A DNA stretch of 64,000 bases from Forficula auricularia (GCA_024734495.1 JALMQS010000841.1:2790662-2854661), one strand, 5' to 3'. Counted from the stretch's first letter, positions 21,291-32,959 are shown. The notes: generated by a model not told the origin, from the sequence alone. Program-made: numbers and translations.

Positions 21291-21499
21291 GAGAATTATT
21301 TTTGAATTAATTTCAATATGAACTACAAATTGCAAGTGATATCTGATTAATAATAAAGGAACAAACATATTAATATTTCAAATGAATTTGGATAAAGTTT
21401 AGCAACGATCCGTTGCAGTTTATTTTAAAATTGTTTCTACATTCGGTAATGTTGATTGTTTATTACATATAGTATTTATTTACTATTATCTTTATGAAG

Positions 21500-22140
21500 G
21501 TTATAAGTTGCGGGGGAGTTGGCGAAAGCGTTTGTTCGGCTTTTATCCAATTTGAGAGCGAAGGAGTGCTGAGCTTTTCGAAAATCGCAAGTTTGCTAGC
21601 AAAGAGGGCTCTAGGGGGGATAATTGATTTCAGCTCTAGTGAACAGACACAATGATAGTATCTGTAGTACAGGGAAAGGGCAGAAACGGTTCTTCGGTGA
21701 GCCTGGGAGTCGAGTGGGTTTGTTAGAGCTGGGTCTTCTATTAGTTTAATTGCTCGTTTCTGAATTGCATCCAGCGGGGCAAGAGAATGCTTGGAGGCCC
21801 CTTTCCACAGATGAGAGCCATATTCGAGACAAGGACGAATTTGAGCCTTATACAGTGACGCCTAGCATTGAAATTTTATCACTATATTCCAGTGAGTTAG
21901 AATCGAATCATATGTTTGGAGGGCTTCTATCGACACACCTAGAAATGAGGCAACACTGAGTTTTGACTGAATTGAAGTTAACTAAGTTTTGGTATTCCCA
22001 GTTTTTAAGTCTAAATTAATTGAGGAGGCAATGTCTGCACGATTTTTATGCGATGCAGGGGCGTTATGTAGGGTGCTGTCATCTGCATAACAATGTTGGA
22101 GGGCAAGTTTAGAAGGTCGTTGTGGCTAGGTCAAACATCA
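21500..22140 (-). pseudogene. Jockey-like LINE reverse transcriptase 3' part
   Basis: Minus strand starts YADDSTLHNAPASHKNR (the YADD catalytic motif), continues to SVASFLGVSIEALQTY, ASLYKAQIRPCLEYGSHLW, KGASKHSLAPLDAIQKRAIK and HRRTVSALSLYYRYYHCV, ending near a FALKLDKSRTNAFANS-like stretch. This is the familiar C-terminal half of arthropod non-LTR (jockey-like) polymerases. Several in-frame stops and small frame changes make it a relic. Confidence 0.85.
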
Positions 22141-22239
22141 GGCATCAATAGAAATTTAATTACAACAAATTACAAATAATAAACAAGCACAATTACAACG
22201 AATAATCTGAAGAAAAGAATAGGCCAATTAAGTACTAAA

Positions 22240-22400
22240 TAGATAGATAGCCATTTCTTGAGACAAGGAGAATTGCTAAAGGATATTTTAGAGAGCGAAG
22301 TGGGAAGAAAAGGGGAAGGCCTAAATTAGTGTATTTACCCTAGATGGCCATAGCCACCAGGGGTTAGTTAGGGTGTTCACATTGAACACAAAGGGTATCC
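22240..22400 (+). pseudogene. LINE C-terminal tail fragment
   Basis: Plus strand reads HFLRQGELLKDILESEVG and KKRGRPKLVYLP before a stop, matching the tail seen at 15900-16020 (GKRGRGRPR in relatives). Short dead fragment. Confidence 0.55.
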
Positions 22401-24160
22401 CCTGTGGTCTGAATCTCTTATATTTATAGAAAAATAAATACATAATTACAAAGATATTTTTATAGATTTTAATAGATGACTATATAGAGAGAAGAAATTC
22501 GTTTTATAATTCTTTTGGTCTGTTTTATCAGAGAGGCTCTGCGACGCAAGCCTCTCGCCATCAGAAGGGAATAGAAAGTGGAATTCGGTTGATGTCACGG
22601 ATTTCGCTAATTTTTTGGGGGTATTAAAGGGAATAACCCTTTACCAGAAAAAGGGAATATTTTTGGAAAAATTATTTTTATTTTCACCAAAAAAAATCGT
22701 GAATATAAATTTAAAATCTTCCGTCTAATATCTTATAAATTATTGGTCGAAGACATACGATTTTTATAGTATATTTAACATTCTGTGAAAAAACTGGCCA
22801 AGTTCGAAAAAGTAGTGAAATCTAGTGTGCAAAATTTGGTTGAGTTTAGTCCAACGGGCTAGAATTTTCATTTTGACCCTGCCCCCATTTTGAAAGGATT
22901 GAAAGATAGAAAGTTTGGGTTTGGAATTTTTTCTTTGGTTGTATCCCAAACTCTACTAACAGGCGAAATTTCATGATGCTGGAATGATTGGAAATACCCT
23001 ATAGGTTTTGATGACCTGTCAATGAGTGAGTGAGTTCCAAAATTAACTATATTCTCAGGTCCATATCTCAGAATCCATTTAAGCTATATTTTTGAAATTT
23101 GGTACACTCTTCAAGATGGATTACATAATTACATGTATATAATTTCAGCTCTGTATCTCAATTGGGTTCCGAATTGCAGGGGTATCTAAATTGGTTCGAA
23201 CTTGGCCTGCGCACGCTGTGAGCATTGATCCATAAACATTGTTTCATGTAACTTTTTTGTAGGTGATTTACTTTTGCCTGTATAAGAGATCAAATTTTAA
23301 ATGAAACATACCTATATTTCACTATTTTTGCCCAAGCCTTTGAAATACACAAGTAAATTCAATTATAAACAAAAATGTCTATAAGAGTCAAAGATCTACG
23401 ATGAATAATTAAAAAGTTATTGCAGTTGATAAAATTTAGTCTGAAAATTCAAGCCTAATGATTTTTGATCAAATAATTTTTAGAATTGAAAAAAGTGAAA
23501 TTCGGTTGATGTCACAGATTTCGCTAAAAATCTTTGGGATATTAAAGGAAACAACCCTTTACCCGAAACCGAAAATATATTTGAAAAATCATTTTTATTT
23601 ACACAGAAAATAATTAATGAATATAAATTTAAAACCCTCGTCTATGCTCTAAATTAGAGTTCTTCAACCTGTGTTCTGCGGAACCGTAGGGTTCCACTCA
23701 AATGCTTTAGGAGTTTCGCGATGTTTATGCTAAAATTCTTACATTAACCCGGATTGAGAACTAGAGAGATCTTTTGTTTGAATAAATGCAAAATTATATC
23801 TTATTTAAAGTTTTTATAACAAAAAGGTAGGGACGCATCTTGTTCATAACATGTAATATGTAATACGACACCATCCCAACCAAAAAAAATCAAATCTGGG
23901 TGTGTAACTGAACGAAGGGTTCCATAACAAATTGTCTCATAAAAGGATTCCGCGGGAGTGAATTTTCATGTGTGCCATTCATAAAATACTTCTCGCAAAT
24001 TTCGCCTTTTTGGACCCCCCCTTCGTCCAGCTGCGTCATATTTTCCGAATTCCCCACTAACAAATATAACGCCACAACAGCTAGACCCCCCTTCCTATAA
24101 TAAAATTAAAAAAACCAACAAGTTAACAAAAAAAATTAAAATAAAATTGATCAAATGCGA
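22401..24160. repeat. Non-coding with a duplicated 170-bp block
   Basis: The block with AATTCGGTTGATGTCACGGA, TTTCGCTAA, AACCCTTTACC and GAATATAAATTTAAAA appears at 22575-22745 and again, diverged, at 23490-23650. A hairpin AGAGGCTC...GCCTCTC lies at 22534-22556. Around 23660-23950 GTTCTTCAACCTGTGTTCTG and GGGTTCCATAAC suggest an eroded hAT-like MITE. No gene found. Confidence 0.5.
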
Positions 24161-24164
24161 ATGT

Positions 24165-25005
24165 CATGTTACAATGCACCAAATTTTAGCTATATATCTG
24201 AAAATCTTTCCCGAGAATATGAATTGTCAATATAGAATGGTTTTATTTAATAAGCTGAAACTTGGTACGCAACTATGTATTTTTGCATTTTAATGCGCCA
24301 AATTTTAGCTTTATATCTGAAAACGTTCCCTGTAAGAATAAATTACTAATCTTAAATAATTTTATCTATTGAAACTCGATTCGAATCAATGTATTTTCAC
24401 ATTACACTATACTGAATTTTAGCTTTAAACCTAAAAATATTTCGCGAAAATATATTACATTTTTTGCATGACTGTAATATCTTCTTTTTTGGTTATTTTT
24501 AATATTTTTTAAAATTGATTGAACAGTAAAAAAAGATATGTTTATAAAATGGACCGACGAAATCAATTCATTTGATAAACACAAATGTAATCATAAAGAG
24601 AAACAAAGAGGTTGTCATCTGCTTGATCCTCTTTGTTTCTCTTTATGATTCAACAACTTTGCTACTCTCGGCAAAATAAAAACTTTTCAACAAATTTATT
24701 AGTTGGTCTATTTGGAAATAAAATTGAAAAATGATTCATTTATTATGTTTAGAAAAAGTTGGTTATTTCAAAAAGTTCTAATTTGGATGAATTTATTCAG
24801 AATGAATTTATTAAGAAACCAATAAATCTGCATTGATTTTTCTATTAATTATTATTGGAGTAAATTAATAAGAGTAACTCTAGCACTTTATGATTTTCTA
24901 CAACGGCTGCATATCGAAATGGATTCTAATGGTATAATCATTCTGTAAAAATTTAATTAAAATCGCAGTTTTTTAATAGGGTAATTTTCGTAGACCGCGG
25001 GGCCT
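24165..25005. repeat. Left arm of large inverted repeat
   Basis: The sequence from ACCAAATTTTAGC (about 24178) through ATGGACCGACGAAATC, AAAGAGAAACAAAGAGG and TTCGTAGACCGCGGGGCC is inverted at 26900-27745. The arm also contains partial tandem units built on AATTTTAGCTTTATATCTGA. Lengths of inner pieces differ between arms. Confidence 0.85.
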
Positions 25006-25026
25006 CCCAAAACGCGGGGTCGGGTT

Positions 25027-25126
25027 NNNNNNNNNNNNNNNNNNNNNNNNNNNNNNNNNNNNNNNNNNNNNNNNNNNNNNNNNNNNNNNNNNNNNNNNNN
25101 NNNNNNNNNNNNNNNNNNNNNNNNNN
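25027..25126. other. Assembly gap of 100 Ns
   Basis: Exactly 100 N, a conventional placeholder for a gap of unknown size. It lies between the arms of an inverted repeat and next to G-rich sequence, both known causes of assembly breaks. Confidence 0.98.
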
Positions 25127-25208
25127 GGGTGGGGATCGTGGGCTGGGGTCCAGGGGGCGTGCACCCTGGCCAGCAAGAGGGCCGCCCAAGGTGGGGCCTT
25201 TTAGCTAA
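25127..25208. mobile_element. Helitron-like 3' end
   Basis: GGGGCGTGCACCCTGGCC, then CAGCAAGAGGGCCGCCC and GGCCTTTTAGCTAAT; shares CAGCAAGAGGGCCGCC with 17447-17464. CTAA followed by T fits the CTRR terminus. The 5' part is lost in the gap. Confidence 0.45.
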
Positions 25209-25714
25209 TTACTTATAAAAAAGGGAGTAAATATTTTTTGTGTGGAAAAAAATACACATTATTATAAAATAAATCTGATGCTTACAAAATAATTAAAAAC
25301 TTAATTTATAAGAGTGTCCTAATCATTTTTAAAATTAAATAGAATATACATTCGTTTTTTTTTTATTTTGGAAAAAGCAAAAAGGCTAGTGAATCTAGAG
25401 CTAGCATAATTTTTAATCTAAGCAGATATAAGCTGTTGTTTAAATGTTCACGCTCCCTCCACGAGACTTCACTAAAAAATTAAGGGCTTAAAATTTTTTT
25501 ACAATATTCATTAAAGTTATAAAGAATTTTATTCTTGTGAAACATTATTTATTTCCTAGTTAATTATCCTAGTTAATTTTATATCATACCAAATGTAATT
25601 GATTAGATTTTTTTTTGAGAAATTCTAAAATGTTTGGAAAATTTTGGTTTGAATTATATTAACTTGAGATATGGATAGAATGGGTAGCCGGGACATCTCT
25701 CGCTTTTCAGCATA
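25209..25714. other. Non-coding stretch
   Basis: AT-rich sequence inside the large inverted repeat loop; nothing recognised. Confidence 0.4.
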
Positions 25715-25722
25715 GTTCTCAC

Positions 25723-25980
25723 CGAGGGGTGAATCACGACCTAATATGCTGTACACCTACTTCCACTTGTACTTCCAAATATTTCCAAGTACTTCCAAAT
25801 ATTTCCAAGTACTTCCAAATATTTCCAAGCACTTCCACATATTTCCAAGTACTTCCAAATATTCCCAAGTACTTTTAAATATTTCCAAGTACTTCCAAAT
25901 ATTTCCAAGTACTTCTAAATATTTCCAAGTACTTCCAAAATACTTCCAAAGAGGTGTACACCTACTTCCATCACCCCTCG
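25723..25980. mobile_element. CGAGGGGTGAA-type hAT MITE with internal 20-bp minisatellite
   Basis: Ends CGAGGGGTGAATCACGACC and CATCACCCCTCG; perfect 8-bp duplication GTTCTCAC at 25715-25722 and 25981-25988. The interior is a run of about nine units TACTTCCAAATATTTCCAAG (25770-25935), an expansion of the TTCCAA motif present once or twice in the copies at 4733 and 52376. The open frame across it is a product of the minisatellite. Confidence 0.9.
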
Positions 25981-26482
25981 GTTCTCACACTTGTTAAAGG
26001 TTGTATGAAGACGTAAAATGTCCCGTATTTACACTTATACCCTGTTTAGGCTGCGTGAAAAATAGGGCGTTAAGCGAATTAAATATAAAATATAATTAAA
26101 TATATAACAATCAATAACATTTTTTCAATTTGTCATATTAAGTATTTTAAATAAATAAAGAACGCAAATACAATAAGGTTAAAAACAGCATTTAAGAGGG
26201 AAAAACCTATTTGAAAATTCAAAAAAAAAATATTAAAATTAAATATTCTCTGGCAATGCCTTTTATACGCTTATCGCTCGTATCCTACTTGATGTCTAAT
26301 AATGTGTGATTTAATTAGGTTAAATGTTTCTTGATTATTCTCATTGAAAAGTAAGAATCAATTGCTTTCTGATTCAAAAAATATGAAATTTTGAATTATC
26401 ATAAATTGATTTTTAAAAGAGCGTTATATCGAGAAAGGGTAAAACAGGGCAACGTAACGCGGGGTATTAGTGTACATAATTT

Positions 26483-26483
<1 letters not shown>

Positions 26484-26545
<62 letters not shown>
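26484..26545. repeat. (AT)n microsatellite
   Basis: About 30 uninterrupted AT dinucleotides. Confidence 0.98.
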
Positions 26546-26547
<2 letters not shown>

Positions 26548-26899
26548 TAGTTAGAGACCGAATTTTGTGTTATTGCAAGTATTATTATTATTTTTAACAA
26601 TTGTCATGATTTGATATCTCTGCGAATTTTTATACTGCACGAAAATGTATATTACGTTATTCTACGAAATTGCATATATCTCATTTTTATTATTGCATGA
26701 AACTAGATTTTTATTACTTTATTTTCATCTTCTCACACTATATATATTCAATTTGTTTTTTTCATTTTAAAATTCATTTCTTTTTGTTCTTTCATTCTAT
26801 TATAAAGTAGTAGTGAATTTTTTAAATTTATAGAATATATAAGTTTGAGAAAATTAAGAATAATTAAAGAGGAGATTTTGAATATAAAGAGATAGAAGA

Positions 26900-28015
26900 G
26901 CCCCACGGTCTACGAAAATAACCCAATTAAAAAACACCGATTTTGAATAACTTTTTACAGAATGATGATACCATTAGAATCCTGTTCGATATGCTGCAAA
27001 ATCATAAAGTGATAGAGTTATTCTTTTATTAATTTACTCCAATAATAATTAATAGAAAATCAATGCAGATTTATTGGTTTCTTAATAAATTCTTTCTTAA
27101 TAAATTCCCCCAAATTAAAACTTTTTGAAATAACCAACTTTTTCTAAACATAATAAATGAATAATTTTTCAATTTTATTTCCAAATAGACTAACTAATAA
27201 ATTTGTTGAATCATGAAGAATGTTGAGAGTAGCAGAGTTCTTGAATCATAAAGAGAAACAAAAAGGTTGTCCTCTGCTTGATCAAGCATATGACAGCTTC
27301 TTTGTTTCTCTTTATGATTAAATTTGTGTTTATTAAATGAATTTATTTCATCGGTCCATTTTATAATCATATCATTTTTTTCTGTTCAATTAAATATAAA
27401 AAAATATTAAAAATAACCAAGAAAAATATTACAGTCAAAAAATGTGTATATTTTTCGCGAAATGTTTTCAGCTATAAAGCTAAAATTTAGTACAGTGTAT
27501 TGTGAAAATACATTGATTATCAAATTTCATTAGATAAAATTATTTAAGATTGGTAATTTATACTCACAGGAAACATTTTCAGATATAAAGCTAAAATTTG
27601 AAGCATTAAACTGCAAAAATACTTAGTTGCGTATCAAATTTCAGCTTATTAAATAAAACCATTCTATATTGACAATTCATATTATCGGGAAACATTTTTA
27701 TATATATTTAATTAAATCTAAAATTTGGTGCATTATAACATAGTTGCGTACCAATTTTCAACTCATTAACTAAAATCATTCAAGATTGACATTTTGTACT
27801 TACAGGAAAAGTTTTCAGGTATAAGATTAAAATTTGCTGAATTGTAATGTAAAAATATCTATTTGCGTACCAATTTTCAACTCATTAACTAAAACCTTTC
27901 ATGATTGTCATTTTGTACTCTCAGGAAACGTTTTCATGTAAAAAGCTAAAATTTAGTGCATTGTAACATAGTTGCGTACCAATTTTCAGCTCATTAGGTG
28001 CAACTAAAACCATTT
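26900..28015. repeat. Right arm of large inverted repeat
   Basis: Starts GCCCCACGGTCTACGAA, mirror of 24988-25004, and runs through TAACCAACTTTTTCTAAAC and ATCGGTCCATTTTATAA. From about 27465 it breaks into units of about 100-130 bp, each with TTTTCAGATATAAAGC, TAAAATTTAG and TTGCGTACCAATTTTCA; this arm has more units than the left. Confidence 0.85.
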
Positions 28016-28163
28016 ATACCAAATGAAAATAATTTGTATCTTATATACCAAAAGTATCAATAATTTTTTTTTACTTAATTGATATTTTTTCTTCAGAGAA
28101 AATGAATAAATTCGAAAATTGGAGAAAAGATTTTTTGCAAAATAATCCCCCAATACATCTCAA

Positions 28164-28498
28164 CCATAGAGTAATATAGAGTGGAAGGCTACCGTATATA
28201 GAAAAAGCGCTCTCTAGCGACTGCACTTAGCAAACTCTTAGTTCTTAAGAGCTATCCAAAGATCATAGAACATTCAAAGCCTTTGTCATAGATAAAAGAT
28301 ACATACCCTTTATGTTATATATATATATATAAGCGTATTTTTTACTCTTGATAATGTCACCAAAATTTGCCCCGAAGAGAGCGGTTTCCGCCATTTTATT
28401 GCCCAATGGTTTTGCCCTAGTCTCACCAGAGAACTAACTTGTATACGCTAAAATACATTGGCTCATTATGGAGCCTTCCACTCTATATTACTCTATGG
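28164..28498. mobile_element. Inverted-repeat element with CCATAGAGTAATATAG ends
   Basis: CCATAGAGTAATATAGAGTG and GGAAGGCT at 28164-28190 are mirrored perfectly at 28472-28498. Flanking TCTCAA (left) and TCTCAG (after the neighbouring hAT, at 29644) may be its target duplication. No coding content; superfamily unassigned. Confidence 0.75.
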
Positions 28499-29635
28499 CA
28501 GGACCCCTGCCGGTCGGCAACCTTTTTCGGACGGAGGGCCATTTTCAAAATAAAAAATTTTATGCGGGCCGCACATTCAAATGTAACATAAATAGTGCTT
28601 TTATATCATATACGAGTATAAATATTATTAAAAATAAATATAGAAAAAATTTATTTTTTATTGACATGCTATAATAACAATAATGTCAGAGAACAAAAAT
28701 TTTACAATTCTTAAAAGGGAAAAAAGAAAATACAATTCCAATTACATATGTATAAATATGTAAATATAAAATATATAAAATATTAAGGAAAATAGTTTAT
28801 CTTTCATTTTATTCATTCATTATAATTCAATGCGTTTTTGTTCTTGAATATTGTTTGATAATTCATTTAAGTCCGGTTGTGTTTGGGATACTGAGATCCT
28901 CAACAAGTTTTGTAAATTTTCATCCGTCAACCTCGTTCTATATTTTGATTTTATGAAATTCATTCTTGAAAATGTTTGTTCGCATAAATAGGTGCTTGAA
29001 AAAATACAAATCATTGATTTTGCAAAATTTCTTAAATTGGGAAATTTGTTTTCTGGTAGATTTGAATAAAATGCAATTAAATTATTTTCATCAAAATTAT
29101 TTTTATATACATTGTTAGATTGCAAATCAATTAACTCTAGTTGTAAATTCTCTGGTGGTTTTACAATATCAAATTTTAAAGCATTTTCAAATATTAATAT
29201 GTCCATTTCTTTTGCATAAAAATCTTTAAACCGATAACGAAAATTTTCATCCAGTACTTTTAGTGACTCAATAAAAATATTCGAAGGACAATGTTTGTCG
29301 TTTTTGGTTAAAAACGATTGCAAAGTAGGAAAATGACAATAATTATTCTTTTCAAGTTGAGAAATAAACAATTTTATTTTAAGCTGGAAACTTTTGATTT
29401 CTGTAAATAGCTAGTTGATCAAGTTTCCTTTGCCTTGTAGTGTTATATTTAATTTATTGAGGTAAGTTGAAATGTCCACAAGACAACGCTCTAAGCCTCT
29501 AAGCAGGTCGAGAAATAAAGATTTATTATTATATTATTTATTATTTACTAAGTTTGTTGATTTTTCCTAAAATTATATTGGTGCTTTGGCGGGCCGCGCA
29601 AAAAGTTGCAAAGGGCCGCAGGTTGCCGACCCCTG
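28499..29635 (-). mobile_element. hAT element, GTF2IRD2/ZBED5-like transposase
   Basis: The right end on the minus strand is CAGGGGTCGGCAACC; the left end is CAGGACCCCTG then CCGGTCGGCAACC, slightly rearranged. Flanks CTCTATGG at 28491-28498 and 29636-29643 are a perfect 8-bp duplication. The target is the very end of the inverted-repeat element at 28164-28498. Confidence 0.9.
28820..29510 (-). pseudogene. hAT transposase C-terminal half with one visible stop
   Basis: From about 29510 the minus strand reads LERCLVDISTYLNKLNITLQ, a TAG at about 29413, then LFTEIKSFQLKIKLFISQLE. A 183-codon open frame ends at 28820: YCHFPTLQSFL, FRYRFKDFY, NFAKSMICIFSSTYLCEQTF and SRMNFIKSKYRTRLTDENLQ. The order LxLQGK, FxxKLxLFxxQL, HFP and SSTYLCEQTFSxMNxIKSKYR is that of GTF2IRD2/ZBED5-type hAT proteins. 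The N-terminal and catalytic half is absent from the 1.1-kb element. Confidence 0.85.
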
Positions 29636-29649
29636 CTCTATGGTCTCAG

Positions 29650-31140
29650 CTTGTACATTCGTGTCTCGACTCGTTTGATACAGTCTGGAGTTTTCATCAT
29701 TTAAAATCAATTAAATATTTGTAATTGGAAATAAGCAAAACGGGCAATTCTAGAGCAATTGAGTACTGATACTATCTAATGGTTGACTTCTTGACCACAC
29801 AAATTGACTTTATTTATTTATTTAATTATATTATTCAAAAACAAAAATAGCCTTCTTTTAATTATTACGCGTGTTTACAGTTTGTTTGCTAATAAAGTTA
29901 GGAAGAGAGGGAAAGCAATCGCCCTCTCTTTCCCACTATGATTGGGATTTTATATGTATATAATGATATACTCTCAGGAGTAGGAGACATGACCTCCTGA
30001 TGCCGAGATGTTTTTTTTTTTTTTTTAATTAGAGTATTTTTTATTAAATTTTATTGAACGTTTATTTACACATATTTAACTCATATATCACTCAATTTCA
30101 AAATGCAATTTTTATTGTAGATTTAAATAAACTTCCTTAATAAAAAAAGTTTGAAAGCTTAGATTTGTTTGTATGTTTTCTTATTCTGCACGAAATGACC
30201 TCCTTTACCGCATGAAATATGTTTCTACTACAGAAAAAAAACCTTTTATTGCACGGAAAGTGAATCTTAATTAAAGACATATTTGATGATCTTATAATTG
30301 AAATAAATGAAAATGACCTTTCCAAGTAAATATTCTGTTCTTAATAATCATTATATATTTACGAACAATTATTAGAAACTGACCAAGCAAAGAGGAAAAC
30401 ACCAATAAATAAATAAATGGCACAAATTTTTCTCTTTTATTGAACAGAAGAATGAATAATACAAATAATATAGCCATTTATTAGCATTGTCTGAGCATAA
30501 TGCTTACAAAGAAAGAATTTTTTTATTATTAACGTACAATGGACCGACGAGTGCAATAAACTCGATAAATATTATCACAATGGAAAAATTAATACTTGAA
30601 TTTATATAATACAACAACTATTGTGCAAATGCGTGAATTTTTTATAATTAAATAAAACAATAAAATTACACAACAAGGAAAAAATCAATAAAATATGCTG
30701 TTTTATTTCGAACTGTAAAATTATTGTCCCACCAATAATGTTCCGTATTTTTATTTCTTAAATCAGGCCAATCTAGATATAGACTAAAGAGGAAATCATG
30801 CATGAGCCTACCTCTAAATAATAAATTCACAAATTTTTTAAACTCGATTTTTTAATCGTTTATAATAATCGTTTTGATATCCTTCTTCTTAAGGTATATG
30901 AAATAAATATTTCCATCGCTCTGGATAATAATAAATTTCGCCTAACTTTGTGTATATAATATCATTAATATTAATATCAAATTCAAAGATATAGTATCCA
31001 TTTTTACTGATATTTTCCGAAAGTTTTATATTTTTAATGGTTTTTTTGATATTAATTTTCTCTTTCCATAATTTTGCATCCTGGTCTTATTTATATAACT
31101 ATAGTGATGTGTTTTTCAATTTTTTTAATTTATCAAATTA
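29650..31140. other. Non-coding stretch
   Basis: A small hairpin GAGAGGGAAAGCAATCGCCCTCTCTTTC at 29906-29934 is split by a short loop. The rest is AT-rich with no exon-like segment. Confidence 0.4.
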
Positions 31141-31147
31141 ATTAAAT

Positions 31148-31300
31148 TGTGGGTCAGGTTGGTTAAATAGTTAGGATCATTGACTAGGAATCTGTCAGAC
31201 CGGGTTCAAACCTGGCTCAACGCAAAGGTGGCCCCTTACAACAATTTTCAACTTACACACACTCACATACAATAATAAAATATAAAAAATACTTTACTTT
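31148..31300 (+). repeat. tRNA-derived SINE-like sequence
   Basis: GTGGGTCAGGTTGGTTAAATA holds an A-box-like stretch; CATTGACTAGGAATCTGTCA can form an anticodon-like stem; CCGGGTTCAAACCTGG carries a B-box (GGTTCAAAC). The T loop appears one base short and no CCA-proximal acceptor pairing is clean, so a working tRNA gene is unlikely. The tail has CA-rich and AATAATAAAATAT sequence typical of SINE 3' ends. Confidence 0.5.
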
Positions 31301-32439
31301 AAAGAAAATTAAGAAATCACAAAACAGGGTAAAAATGAATCAAACCGGTTCGAACCGCCCGGAATCAGCCTCGTCTGAATTTAAGATGATATTCATCATG
31401 GTGAGACCAAATACTGTAGGTATATACAGACTAAGAAGAGCTTACTATGTGACCCATTCAAACATTCGATGATGCCAGTGGCCTGTCGACTTATTAAATT
31501 TGGTTTAAAATGTTATTATTTAATTTTTGATGACGGTTACAGAAATATGAGAAAATTGAGTATCAAAGAACATAGAGCCAATTGCGAGTGGAATTCGAAT
31601 ACTGTAGTTTTCTTTCGATTATACAAATAATCTATGGGAATTAATAGATTTTTATTTAAACATAATTTAAGATATTTCAGCTGTTTGAAATAAAATGATT
31701 AAAAAAAAACTTATTTAAAAAAAATTTAAGAGAAATATCAAATATAATAAAAACTTATTTTATGTAAATAGTGCTTAAAAAATTATCTCATGGTCTCTGG
31801 GGGACCTGCAGGATCAGATTTTAAGAAATACTTGAGATAACAAAATCGTCATTATTAGACATTCATCATGAACCGAATCGTTTGGAGAAATTAGAGAATT
31901 TTATAACAAATTTTAAAATGAGTGGTTTTTGAAAATTAGTTATAATTCTTTAAAATTAATAGCTTTGTGTGTGTGCCCAACAGAGCGTCATTTTAAAGTG
32001 AATTAAATTTAACAAATAGGTATCCTTCTTAACGATCTTTTTACAATGATATCTCACATTTCTGGATAAAAAAGGTTTTCAATTTTCAACCCCCCCCCCC
32101 CAAAAAAAGAAAAAAGAATCCGACTCCCCTCAAAATAATCATCTTATTACAATTTTAATAGGATTTTTTATTTCTGATAAAATCAAAAAATACTTTTTAA
32201 AAAATTAAAATTTGTATCTTTTATTGAGTATATGTTATGCTTTCGCCTGTTTCCCGGCTGGGCCAAGCATTGAATTCAGAAAAAAAAAATTTGTGTGTGT
32301 GTGTTTAAAAATGTCTGAATGTGAAGAAAAGTCATTTTCAACCATGATATTATTTTGCCTGTGTGTCTTGATTCCGATACCCCATGAGTTATTCAAGAAG
32401 TAGAAAGTGCGTTCTGGAGACAAAATATTTGTAGTATTT
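31301..32439. other. Non-coding stretch
   Basis: Contains CAAACCGGTTCGAACCG (31340-31356) and a C-run at 32090-32100. No gene recognised. Confidence 0.4.
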
Positions 32440-32479
32440 TCTACTGGGGAGAAGTAATTAGAGGCTTTCTAGCTTTAAA

Positions 32480-32820
32480 AATTCATAAAGAGAAACAAAG
32501 AGGTTGTCCTCTGCTTGATGCAAATAAACATACACACATATATATAGAGATGATAAATCTGTATATATATTATTTATTTGTTTGAGACTATAGTTTCGAA
32601 GACTTGGTCTTCATCATCAGTCTTTCTTCAATTATAAATGTTTTTCATGGAGTCAATATCATATGGATATTGAAAACTTGGTGTTCCTTCATCACTGGTG
32701 GTCGGCCTGGAACTCTGTTTATTTGCTTCATTTATTTGCATCAAGCAGAGGACAACCTCTTTGTTTCTCTTTGTGAATCAACAACTTTGCTACTCTCGGC
32801 AAAACAAAAACTTTTTAATT
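32480..32820. repeat. Foldback element, GAGAAACAAAGAGG family
   Basis: AAAGAGAAACAAAGAGG and TGCTTGATGCAAATAAAC at 32488-32527 are inverted at 32735-32775 (TTTGCATCAAGCAGAGG, CCTCTTTGTTTCTCTTT). It carries one strong hammerhead-like core on the minus strand. Same family as 8420-8845. Confidence 0.8.
32586..32620 (-). ncRNA. Hammerhead-ribozyme-like core, best-formed copy
   Basis: Minus strand: CTGATGA, one unpaired T, GAAGAC-CAA-GTCTTC (six perfect pairs), GAAAC, loop TATA, GTC. Stem III is two pairs (A-U, C-G) as in the minimal hammerheads reported from Penelope-like elements. Stem I pairing is only about two bases, so activity might need a dimer or might be lost. Confidence 0.5.
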
Positions 32821-32959
32821 AAAAATTAATGTTCAAAAATGCAGAAAATACTATTTTCTCAAAATAATAAAAAAATAAATAGAATTCTAATAGTTTATTG
32901 TGTTTAATCCTAATAAGGGTGGCTTTAACTGGTGAGCATACCAAGCTCTAGAAAAAGTT

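Noticed and set aside
21750..21959. 69-residue plus-strand frame
   Set aside because: Shadow of the jockey-like reverse transcriptase on the minus strand.
22524..22568. Hairpin AGAGGCTC...GCCTCTC with CTGATGG on the minus strand, as another ribozyme-like core
   Set aside because: The stem is good, but CTGATGG and TGATAAAAC break both required boxes; only one diverged copy is visible here.
24953..25189. Open frames spanning the N gap
   Set aside because: They are open only because Ns translate to X; flanks are inverted-repeat and Helitron-like debris.
25746..25997. 83-residue repetitive frame (FPSTSKYFQVLP-like)
   Set aside because: It is a translation of the 20-bp minisatellite inside a MITE.
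31148..31215. Functional tRNA gene
   Set aside because: T loop appears one base short and acceptor stem pairing is not convincing; a SINE head is more likely.
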